The notes under the pieces: model-generated
Told to the model about the DNA's origin: nothing
What the model saw: only the letters and a program-made list of their open reading frames with translations
Databases searched by the model: none
From: Candidatus Thorarchaeota archaeon
GTDB taxonomy: Archaea; Asgardarchaeota; Thorarchaeia; Thorarchaeales; Thorarchaeaceae
DNA: 8,058 nucleotides
Reading direction: 5' to 3'
NCBI GenBank assembly: GCA_030642465.1
Contig: DAOWNS010000073.1
Coordinates: forward strand, 1 to 8,058
Translations under genes and position numbers: made by a program
Shown here: positions 1-5,762 of the stretch, piece after piece
Position numbering within the stretch: position 1 is the first letter of the stretch
Layout: each line of letters starts with the position of its first letter

Positions 1-1017
1 AACGTGACCTTCGAATTTGTCGTTCCTCCATGCGTGGTACATTATGTTCTGGTAACAGATGATGTACGGACACTCATAGACCCAGATTTCCTGCAGTGCA
101 ATTGCTGCATCATAGACTGTCTGATAGTCAGTTGAGTGGAGTAAATCATCGATGTAGCTATCATAGGTTGCGTTCTTGAAGTTCGGGAAGTTCAAGAATG
201 GCTCATCTGCATTCCATGATGCCCATTCTTTACCTAGGAAGTCAACATCAGATCCACCAAAGTTCCAAGCAAGGAAGCACATGTCGTAAGCGAGGTGGTT
301 GTTCAGCCTGCCAAGATACTCGTAGAAGTCAGTGGGTTCAGAGGTAGCCTCAATTCCCAGATCAAGAAGAGCTTCTTTGATGAAGGCTCCAACCTCAATG
401 GCGACTGGTGAGGATGATGCACACTCAACCAGGATTGGCTCGAAATCACCGTTGGGGCCAGTTCTGAATCCAGTTTCGGGGTCAATTTCGAACCCGGCGG
501 CTACCAGAAGCGCAATACCCGTTTCTATATCTTGTTCATAGTAAGTATAGGGTAGCTGCCCTTCAATGGACCACCCGTTCTGCTTAGGTACAGGGGAATC
601 CTGTGATCCTGAGAAACCTTCGAATATGTCAGCAGAGATTGCATTCTTGTCCAATGCGAATGCTATTGCTCTCCGGACCGCAGTATAGTTGAGCGGATAC
701 CGATCAGTATTGATTGTGACAAATCCATAGCCGTTCCTGAGTACGTTGGTAAGTTCTATGTTCTTAGCTCCCTCGAGTGCCGGAATAAATGATGAATCAA
801 GGAAACCATCGATTAAATCGATTTCGTCGTTTTGTAGTGCAAGAACTTGCAGGTCGTCGCTAGTAATCACATCGAATCTAAGCTTGTCAATGTACGGGCC
901 GGTCTTAGCAAAACCAGGCACCGTTTGAGCTTGGGCAAAAATCGGTGAGAATGCCATCAATGTGAAAGCAGCCACGAGCGTAATAGCAATAGTTCTCTTA
1001 GCACGAGTGCTTGCCAT
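1..1017 (-). CDS. Extracellular solute-binding protein, family 5 (peptide/nickel type), C-terminus outside window
   Basis: Binds the substrate outside the cell and delivers it to the DppBC channel. The 339 visible residues begin with a Sec signal peptide: basic start (R5, K7, R8), hydrophobic core at about 9-28, and likely cleavage near AQA (28-30). There is no lipobox cysteine, so anchoring, if any, would be C-terminal and out of view. Family 5 landmarks follow: YIDKLRFDVI (42-51) with LALQNDEIDLID (59-70), then the TINTDRYPL stretch and the VRRAIAFALDKNAI helix (114-127), and the alpha/beta segment ending YECPYIICYQN (314-324). In ordinary family members the first of these blocks lies about 200 residues into the protein; here it follows the signal peptide directly, so the usual first part of lobe I is missing at this end. 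The ATG at 1017 is supported by an AAAAGGAGAT ribosome site (1028-1037). Sequons lie at N110 and N282. The family call is firm; the ligand is unknown. Confidence 0.88.
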   Translation of the reverse strand, partial: MASTRAKRTIAITLVAAFTLMAFSPIFAQAQTVPGFAKTGPYIDKLRFDVITSDDLQVLALQNDEIDLIDGFLDSSFIPALEGAKNIELTNVLRNGYGFVTINTDRYPLNYTAVRRAIAFALDKNAISADIFEGFSGSQDSPVPKQNGWSIEGQLPYTYYEQDIETGIALLVAAGFEIDPETGFRTGPNGDFEPILVECASSSPVAIEVGAFIKEALLDLGIEATSEPTDFYEYLGRLNNHLAYDMCFLAWNFGGSDVDFLGKEWASWNADEPFLNFPNFKNATYDSYIDDLLHSTDYQTVYDAAIALQEIWVYECPYIICYQNIMYHAWRNDKFEGHV

Positions 1018-1027
1018 TATTCTCTCT

Positions 1028-1037
1028 ATCTCCTTTT
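1028..1037 (-). promoter_or_regulatory. Ribosome binding site of the solute-binding protein gene
   Basis: Minus-strand AAAAGGAGAT ends 10 bases before the ATG at 1017. It supports starting the protein at the signal peptide, and therefore supports the view that the short N-terminus is genuine rather than a misplaced start. Confidence 0.75.
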
Positions 1038-1074
1038 CCGAGTCGAATCGGATATCGTTCAGCTGTTTGTGCAT

Positions 1075-1090
1075 GATAAAAGTGTTTTGT
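1075..1090 (-). promoter_or_regulatory. Probable BRE/TATA promoter of the solute-binding protein gene
   Basis: On the minus strand the purine-rich ACAAAACA (1090-1083), which resembles a TFB recognition element, directly precedes CTTTTATC (1082-1075), which resembles an archaeal TATA box. Transcription would start near 1050-1055, giving a leader of about 35 bases. A second AT-rich run (about 1121-1129) has a poorer BRE. With the terminator at 1212-1236 upstream, this suggests the gene has its own transcript. Confidence 0.5.
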
Positions 1091-1096
1091 TGCAAG

Positions 1097-1116
1097 CTGA
1101 CACACATAGAAGTCAG
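1097..1116. repeat. Small inverted repeat upstream of the binding-protein promoter
   Basis: CTGAC (1097-1101) and GTCAG (1112-1116) are exact inverse arms separated by 10 bases, lying immediately upstream of the proposed BRE/TATA. It could be a regulator site, but 5-base arms are easily produced by chance. Confidence 0.25.
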
Positions 1117-1211
1117 TAAGCATAAAAAACCACCAACTGTCAAGCGAGCGAAGAATTCGGATAGATGTGAGTCAACGAAAGTATCACTCCCAAAGAAACG
1201 GAATAAAAGTA

Positions 1212-1236
1212 AGGGAAGGGCGTTATGCCCTTTCCT
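1212..1236 (-). terminator. Hairpin terminator after dppB
   Basis: A 10-base-pair stem with one G-T wobble (1212-1221 with 1227-1236) and a 5-base loop begins 17 bases after the dppB stop codon. Read on the minus strand it is followed by TTACTTTTATTC, a T-rich tail. It separates dppB from the solute-binding protein gene. Confidence 0.6.
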
Positions 1237-1252
1237 ACTAGGTGGTGCCATA

Positions 1253-2302
1253 CTACCCGTACTTGATTCGTGGATCCAACACACCGTATAGCATGTCAGC
1301 TACGAAATTCGCGAGAATCGCAGTAATTGCGATGACCATGAATATCGCTTGTACAACAGGATAGTCCAGAATGATGAGACTTCGGAAGATGTATCTGCCC
1401 AGCCCATACCAGCCAAATACTGTTTCCGTAAGCGTTGCACCATTGATCAGGAACCCGAAAGTCATCGCAATAATAGTGACCATCGGAAGCATCGCATTCT
1501 TCATACCGTGTTTGTATAGAACCTGATTCTCATCCAATCCCTTTGCACGCGCAGTCAGGATGTAGTCCTCTGTCATGACATCGATTAAGCTGTTACGCAT
1601 GTAAAGGAAATACCCACCATAACCACCGACACCGAGCGTGACCATAGGCAGAATCAAATGATGAAGAATATTGCCTGCGATTATCAGCCCACCAAGTGGA
1701 TCATCTTTTGCAGCAATCCAAACATCAGGAGTTATCGTGCCGCCAGACGGAAATTGGATCAGGCCGCCGGTCAAGTTTGGAAGATAGAATGAGAACGTCA
1801 TTAATAACATTATGCCTACCCAGAAGACAGGCAAAGCATAGATGAACAGGGCTACCGTTACAGCTCCAACATCTTTGGTCGATCCAGGGTCTGCTGCAAC
1901 TTTAACTCCAGTGAAGATACCGAGGATGATGGCAACAATGGAAGAGGTACCCATCAATAGAAGGGTGTTTGGCAGGCGAGCCATAATCTCATCGGTTACA
2001 GGTGCCTGGCTAACAAATGAATATCCAAAGTCGCCTGTGAACATATTGACTACATATCTCCAGAACATGTAGATCCAATCAAAGATGTCAGGATCAGGTA
2101 CTAAACCAAAGCGTGCATAAATCTCCTCCAGTACTTCTGAAGTCATATTGCGACGTAGGTTCACATCAATCATTAGGTCAACCGGACTAACGCCGAAGAG
2201 AATTGTTGGAAGTCTGAAGAGAAAGAAGTTGAAACATACTACTGCAATCACTAGCAGAAACATGTAGATGAGTCTTCTAATAACATACTCACGCAATCCC
2301 AT
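1253..2302 (-). CDS. dppB: Peptide ABC transporter permease DppB/OppB
   Basis: One of the two membrane subunits forming the import channel. At 349 residues it is close to the usual family length. It opens with the typical YVIRRLIYMF followed by the first membrane helix (about 9-30), then an extracellular stretch carrying GDFGYSF (90-96), the counterpart of the family's GDLGxS. Five more hydrophobic helices lie at roughly 112-134, 147-170, 212-235, 268-290 and 315-340. The cytoplasmic EAA loop that docks on the ATPases is at about 245-273 (YILTARAKGLDENQ followed by KNAMLP), and the protein ends in the common LDPRIKYG. The ATG at 2302 has AAGGTG 8 bases upstream (2311-2316). An overlapping ATG at 2309 opens only a 6-codon frame. 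The gene lies 193 bases after dppC with a terminator between, so it is probably transcribed on its own. Family and role are firm; the transported peptide is unknown. Confidence 0.95.
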   Translation of the reverse strand: MGLREYVIRRLIYMFLLVIAVVCFNFFLFRLPTILFGVSPVDLMIDVNLRRNMTSEVLEEIYARFGLVPDPDIFDWIYMFWRYVVNMFTGDFGYSFVSQAPVTDEIMARLPNTLLLMGTSSIVAIILGIFTGVKVAADPGSTKDVGAVTVALFIYALPVFWVGIMLLMTFSFYLPNLTGGLIQFPSGGTITPDVWIAAKDDPLGGLIIAGNILHHLILPMVTLGVGGYGGYFLYMRNSLIDVMTEDYILTARAKGLDENQVLYKHGMKNAMLPMVTIIAMTFGFLINGATLTETVFGWYGLGRYIFRSLIILDYPVVQAIFMVIAITAILANFVADMLYGVLDPRIKYG

Positions 2303-2341
2303 TGTTCATGCACCTTATTCATTCATTGGCAGTACATAGCG

Positions 2342-2357
2342 TCACTGAGTACTGTGA
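2342..2357. promoter_or_regulatory. Imperfect palindrome upstream of dppB, possible operator
   Basis: TCACTGAGTACTGTGA has symmetric TCAC/GTGA ends plus one further matching pair, about 40-55 bases ahead of the dppB start. No convincing TATA box was found in this gap; minus-strand CTTATTAG (around 2383-2390) is the least bad candidate. Functional assignment is speculative. Confidence 0.25.
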
Positions 2358-2441
2358 TGCATCATAGGAGCTTTACCGACCTAATAAGGATACCGTTCAA
2401 GGAGACCCATAGAAATCGGATGGTTAGTGATTTTGATAATG

Positions 2442-2479
2442 GAAAAAAAGGAAAGAAGGGAGGCCCTGCATGGGCCCCC
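2442..2479 (-). terminator. Hairpin terminator after dppC
   Basis: A GC-rich stem (2458-2466 with 2472-2479, one bulged A at 2461, loop TGCAT) starts 17 bases after the dppC stop. On the minus strand it is followed by pyrimidines ending in a run of seven Ts (2449-2443). This is the clearest terminator in the window and implies that dppC and dppB are not simply co-transcribed. Confidence 0.72.
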
Positions 2480-2495
2480 GAATTCAAGAGAGCGA

Positions 2496-4100
2496 CTATC
2501 TCTCTCTAAGCCTTGGATTCAGAACTTGATCTAAAGTATGCCCGACAAAGGTGAAAGACAATGACAAGATGGTGATCATCAAACCGGGAAAGACAACCAC
2601 CCACCAGGCACCATGAGTGAAACCACCTGTAGCTTGAGCATCTGCAAGCATCCGACCCCAGCTTGGTTGACCGGGATCGGTTAGACCAAGGAATGCAAGA
2701 CCAGACTCGGACAGAATGGCGCCCACAACTCCCAGAGTGATGTTGGCGAAAAGAATGGGAGTCACATTTGGCAATATGTGCCTCATGATGATGTAAGTGT
2801 CTGACGCACCAATCGCCCTTGCAGACTCGACATAGGCTTTGTTCTTCTCAGCCATCACTTGAGACCGGATAAGTCGCGAAGTCCCTGTCCACCCTAATAT
2901 CGAAATCACTATGATGATATTTTCTGTGCGGGGTCCAAGAAATGATGCCATTATCATCATTAGCGGTAATCCTGGGATGACTAGAAGGAAGTCCACAACT
3001 CGCATGAGAATCTCATCAGTCTTTCCACCAAAGTATCCAGCCGTCAAACCGACTACAACACCGATTGCTGTTGATATTGCTGTAGCAAGAATACCGATGG
3101 TGAGAGAGATTCTTGAGCCGTATATTAGCTGACTGAAAGCATCAGCTCCCTTGTCTGTTGTTCCCAGCAGGCCAAAGTACTCACCATAAGCAATCATGCT
3201 TATCGATCTAAAGGATGCAGTTACTGAGCCCGTATAATTGTACTCGGGAGTATCGCCAAGAAAGTTGCGAAAGACTGCAGTGGGGACAAGGCCAACGGCT
3301 ACTGTGAGAATATCAGTTTCATCTTCCTGATAGCCAGTTTCGTTTTCCACCATACCTCTCCAGCCGTCAACAATGTGGAGGTAACTCAAATCCATTTGTC
3401 GCTCCCGATAAGAATCCGAATAGAGTGGGTAAGACCTGTAAACGTTCCGCCAGTTCCCACTTGAGTCAATAACCCAGACATACACTTTAAACATAAGACC
3501 CCCTTCCAACTCGGCAAAATCGCCTGTCCGAGTAATGGCGAAGTCAAGGGTCATGTTCACGTCGCTAGGAATAGACTCGTAGGGCCATTCAAGCTGCTGT
3601 GTAAAGTAAATGAAATCATTAGCGGCAGGTAGATTATCATCTGGATCTGCAGGGGTTCGCCAATCCATTGTTTCATTGGCATGAGTCCATGTAAGATTCA
3701 CATGGTTGAAATCATTGTCTCCAGTTGCTTCCTGGTACACGTATTCGAATTCGTCTTGGTTGGTACCGTTCTTGTAGGATACTGGAGCCTCAGGGTCAAT
3801 CATCCATGTGCTCGTATCATTGAACCCTGTATCTGGCATGAATTCACCAGTGACAACTCCCTCTGGGTCAAATACTGACACCCATTGTGGAGCAAGGTAA
3901 TTTGGTGCAACCTTTGCCGTGGGCGAAGGATCATGGGTTGCTATCCATGGAGCTCCGACAGCCATTCCTACATACAGAACAAGCAGAATTATTCCAAGCA
4001 ATCCGATTTTATGTTTCTTGTATTGTAGCCAAAAACCAGACAAACTTACATACCAATTGCGGTCTTTCCAGCCACCTGACTTTCCTGCATCCGTAGACAA
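2496..4100 (-). CDS. dppC: Peptide ABC transporter permease DppC/OppC with a large extracellular insert
   Basis: The second membrane subunit of the importer. At 534 residues it is over 200 longer than usual DppC. The first helix is at about 32-52; the C-terminal permease core from about 311 contains YGSRISLTIGIL (327-338), further helices, the EAA loop (YVESARAIGASD, 423-434, then ILPNVTP), and the closing LNPRLRER. Between them, about 57-310 forms a hydrophilic, aromatic- and Asp-rich domain with predicted beta character, on the extracellular side by topology. It carries seven N-X-S/T sequons (N94, N111, N135, N142, N182, N253, N288). Where ordinary DppC has a GTDxxGRD motif, this protein reads LLGTTDKGADAFSQ (311-324), so the Arg is gone but the junction is recognisable. 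The start is TTG at 4100: a stop lies in frame upstream, no other start fits, and AAAGGAGAT lies 8 bases before it. The core assignment is firm; the function of the insert is unknown. Confidence 0.93.
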   Translation of the reverse strand: MSTDAGKSGGWKDRNWYVSLSGFWLQYKKHKIGLLGIILLVLYVGMAVGAPWIATHDPSPTAKVAPNYLAPQWVSVFDPEGVVTGEFMPDTGFNDTSTWMIDPEAPVSYKNGTNQDEFEYVYQEATGDNDFNHVNLTWTHANETMDWRTPADPDDNLPAANDFIYFTQQLEWPYESIPSDVNMTLDFAITRTGDFAELEGGLMFKVYVWVIDSSGNWRNVYRSYPLYSDSYRERQMDLSYLHIVDGWRGMVENETGYQEDETDILTVAVGLVPTAVFRNFLGDTPEYNYTGSVTASFRSISMIAYGEYFGLLGTTDKGADAFSQLIYGSRISLTIGILATAISTAIGVVVGLTAGYFGGKTDEILMRVVDFLLVIPGLPLMMIMASFLGPRTENIIIVISILGWTGTSRLIRSQVMAEKNKAYVESARAIGASDTYIIMRHILPNVTPILFANITLGVVGAILSESGLAFLGLTDPGQPSWGRMLADAQATGGFTHGAWWVVVFPGLMITILSLSFTFVGHTLDQVLNPRLRER

Positions 4101-4108
4101 GGACTCAT

Positions 4109-4117
4109 ATCTCCTTT
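4109..4117 (-). promoter_or_regulatory. Ribosome binding site that fixes the TTG start of dppC
   Basis: Minus-strand AAAGGAGAT ends 8 bases before TTG at 4100. Nearby ATGs at 4120 and 4108 are in another frame, which stops after about 20 codons, and the one at 4108 is too close to the site. TTG is therefore the best start. Confidence 0.7.
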
Positions 4118-4201
4118 CATGTGATTGGTTGTTCTCTGCTCAGTGACTTCGGCACGTTCGTAGAAACCAACCTATCCGTAACTGTTTCTTCTCTTGTACC
4201 C

Positions 4202-4216
4202 ATTAAAAAGGTTCAC
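4202..4216 (-). promoter_or_regulatory. Possible dppC promoter (BRE/TATA-like)
   Basis: On the minus strand GTGAACC is followed by TTTTTAAT (4209-4202). Initiation about 25 bases on (near 4180) would give a leader of about 80 bases. The same T run could be the tail of the hairpin ending the upstream gene, so one element may serve two purposes. Confidence 0.4.
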
Positions 4217-4218
4217 TA

Positions 4219-4232
4219 TAGGCGCGTGCCTA
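4219..4232 (-). terminator. Short hairpin overlapping the stop codon of the small membrane protein gene
   Basis: TAGGC (4219-4223) pairs perfectly with GCCTA (4228-4232) around a 4-base loop, and the stem includes the TAG stop codon. On the minus strand a run of five Ts (4209-4205) begins nine bases after the stem. Weaker than the hairpins after dppC and dppB. Confidence 0.35.
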
Positions 4233-4556
4233 ACTAGACATATCGTGTTCATCATCCAATAGCGCATCAACAAACGGATCCGCATCTATTGGTTCCTCAG
4301 GAGTTTCGATTCCTCTGGCCTCTCTTGCCTTGATTATATCCTTGGTCCGTTTTGATGCAGCCCATAAATCAGCGAAGACAACACCAACTAAGAATATAGT
4401 GAAAACTCCGGTTAGTGATAGTACTATTCCAATAAAACGGAGTACTCGTATCGTCGTAAGAAAGAGCCCACCAAAAACGAGCACAACAGGAATCAATAGC
4501 ACTCTCTTCTGCGGTTCTTTTCTGGTTCTCGGAAAAGCTCGTACAGGCAATGTCAA
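4230..4556 (-). CDS. Small two-helix membrane protein of unknown function
   Basis: I do not recognise a family. The 108 residues show a strongly basic N-terminus (six Arg/Lys in the first 18), two hydrophobic helices (about 19-38 and 41-63) joined by a very short turn, then a charged cytoplasmic-looking segment (AASKRTKDIIKAREARG, 66-82) and an acidic tail (86-105). By the positive-inside rule both ends should be cytoplasmic. It sits between dppC and the divergent dppDF pair, which hints at a role linked to the transporter, but position is the only support. The start is uncertain: TTG at 4556, or TTG at 4550, with a stop in frame immediately upstream and no strong ribosome site (a weak AGGATG precedes). 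An ATG at 4560 belongs to a different frame giving a Cys/Trp-rich, unlikely protein. The coherent membrane topology makes this frame the most credible one. Confidence 0.62.
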   Translation of the reverse strand: MTLPVRAFPRTRKEPQKRVLLIPVVLVFGGLFLTTIRVLRFIGIVLSLTGVFTIFLVGVVFADLWAASKRTKDIIKAREARGIETPEEPIDADPFVDALLDDEHDMSS

Positions 4557-4604
4557 TCATTGGGGCATCCTGCTGCTGCCCTTTTACTCTTTTCGAACTC
4601 AGAG

Positions 4605-4616
4605 TTTAGAGCTAAA
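4605..4616. repeat. Small inverted repeat in the divergent control region
   Basis: TTTAG (4605-4609) and CTAAA (4612-4616) are exact inverse arms two bases apart, about 38 bases upstream of the dppD TATA box. Position suits a regulator site for the divergent promoters, but short AT-rich arms are weak evidence. Apart from this and the TATA box, I see nothing else in 4557-4759. Confidence 0.25.
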
Positions 4617-4643
4617 GCTTCGCCTGGGGGAAAAAGCTGTCGC

Positions 4644-4661
4644 AGAAAGCAAGTTATATAA
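4644..4661 (+). promoter_or_regulatory. Archaeal TATA promoter of the dppDF operon
   Basis: TTATATAA (4654-4661) is a near-ideal archaeal TATA box, preceded by the purine-rich AGAAAGCAAG (4644-4653) that can act as the TFB site. Initiation is expected near 4680-4688, giving a leader of about 75 bases before dppD. This is the strongest promoter signal in the window and supports an archaeal source. Confidence 0.75.
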
Positions 4662-4759
4662 GTGCGCCACAGAACGACGACAAATCAGTGAAGGGATAGT
4701 GAAGTCATTTCTAGGTCCCGATAGTCCAAGATTCATATCCCCAAAACGGAGATAGAAGA

Positions 4760-5749
4760 ATGACCCTGCTTGACATCCAGAATCTGAGAATGTACTACCA
4801 GACACAGAAAGGTTTGGTTAAAGCAGTCGACAATGTTTCCCTGCAGCTTGAGTCAGGAGAGTCCATTGGGCTCGCAGGCGAATCAGGCTGTGGAAAGTCT
4901 AGCCTTGCTTACTCAATCATGCAATTGCTACCCCCAGCAGCTAACATCGTAGGTGGTAACATCTTCTTCAAGGGAGAGGACCTACTGAAGAAGAGCGCGC
5001 GGGAGATGCGTGACATCAGATGGAAGAACGTGGCAATCGTATTCCAAGGCGCAATGAATGCGCTGAACCCAGTTTTCGAGATCGGTGAACAGATTGCAGA
5101 AGCCATCCTGATGCACGAGAATGTCACAGAGGAAGAAGCTCTCGACCGTGTTGCTAAGCTTTTCGAGATGGTTGGTCTTGACCCGTCTCGTATTCATAAT
5201 TATCCACATGAATTCTCAGGAGGCATGCGCCAGAGAGCTATGATTGCAATGGCTCTGGCCTGTAATCCTGACCTAGTGATTGCAGACGAACCAACAACGG
5301 CCCTCGACGTGACAATTCAAGCCCAGATTCTGAAGCTTATGCAAAAGCTGCAGAAAGACCTTGGTCTATCACTAATCCTGATTACACACGACTTGAGTGT
5401 TATTGCCGAAACCTGCGATAAGACTGCAATCATGTATGCCGGTCGCATTGCTGAGCTCGCAGACGTCGTGTCTGTATTCAAGGAGCCAATTCACCCATAC
5501 GCAGCGGGACTCGTGGGTGCGATTCCGAGCATGGTGAAAGCGGAGAGTAAGAAGCTCACTTCCATTCCGGGCTCGCCTCCAGACCTCATTTCCCCGCCAT
5601 CAGGGTGTCGTTTCCATCCGAGATGTCCGTACGCAAAGGAAATCTGTAGTAAGGAGCAACCAGCCTTCGAGGAAATTGATCCTGGAAGATGGGTGGCGTG
5701 TCACTTTGCTGAGCAGTTGAAGGGAGAACTCAAGGTAGACCTAAGTTAA
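4760..5749 (+). CDS. dppD: Peptide ABC transporter ATP-binding protein DppD/OppD
   Basis: Cytoplasmic ATPase that pairs with DppF and drives import through DppBC. Its 329 residues match the usual length. All nucleotide-binding motifs are intact: Walker A GESGCGKSS (40-48), Q-loop Gln96, signature SGGMRQR (153-159), Walker B LVIADEP (172-178, catalytic E177), D-loop ALD (181-183) and H-loop His210. The C-terminal oligopeptide-transporter extension is present (HPYAAGLVGAIP, then SGCRFHPRCPYAKEIC) with four cysteines, C283, C289, C296 and C314. A [4Fe-4S] cluster at such cysteines has been reported, to my recollection, for a mycobacterial Dpp ATPase; its presence here is inference. The ATG at 4760 has GGAG 8 bases upstream (4748-4751). 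It is the first gene after the TATA box and is separated from dppF by 13 bases, so the two are surely co-transcribed. The D versus F naming rests on gene order and on the SGGMRQR signature. Confidence 0.95.
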   Translation: MTLLDIQNLRMYYQTQKGLVKAVDNVSLQLESGESIGLAGESGCGKSSLAYSIMQLLPPAANIVGGNIFFKGEDLLKKSAREMRDIRWKNVAIVFQGAMNALNPVFEIGEQIAEAILMHENVTEEEALDRVAKLFEMVGLDPSRIHNYPHEFSGGMRQRAMIAMALACNPDLVIADEPTTALDVTIQAQILKLMQKLQKDLGLSLILITHDLSVIAETCDKTAIMYAGRIAELADVVSVFKEPIHPYAAGLVGAIPSMVKAESKKLTSIPGSPPDLISPPSGCRFHPRCPYAKEICSKEQPAFEEIDPGRWVACHFAEQLKGELKVDLS

Positions 5750-5762
5750 GGAGGTTCATAGA

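Noticed and set aside
332..928. Short plus-strand open frames inside the binding-protein gene
   Set aside because: They are antisense to a well-supported family 5 binding protein and lack ribosome sites.
962..1291. Plus-strand open frame of 109 codons across the binding-protein start and the dppB terminator
   Set aside because: It overlaps the signal peptide region, promoter and terminator of minus-strand genes, has no ribosome site, and its composition (Ser/Cys-rich, then Lys-rich) fits antisense and non-coding sequence.
4046..4120. Short upstream frame (ATG at 4120 or 4108) overlapping the dppC start, as a possible leader peptide
   Set aside because: The ATGs lie too close to or before the AAAGGAGAT site to use it, and the frame ends after about 20-24 codons. 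The site fits the TTG of dppC better.
4369..4560. Minus-strand 63-codon frame starting with ATG at 4560
   Set aside because: It competes with the 4230-4556 frame, but its Cys- and Trp-rich sequence lacks topology or motifs, whereas the other frame gives a coherent two-helix membrane protein.
4330..4755. Plus-strand open frame of 141 codons before dppD
   Set aside because: It runs antisense to the two-helix membrane protein, covers the dppD TATA box and would place its end in the leader; the translated second half has no protein-like character.
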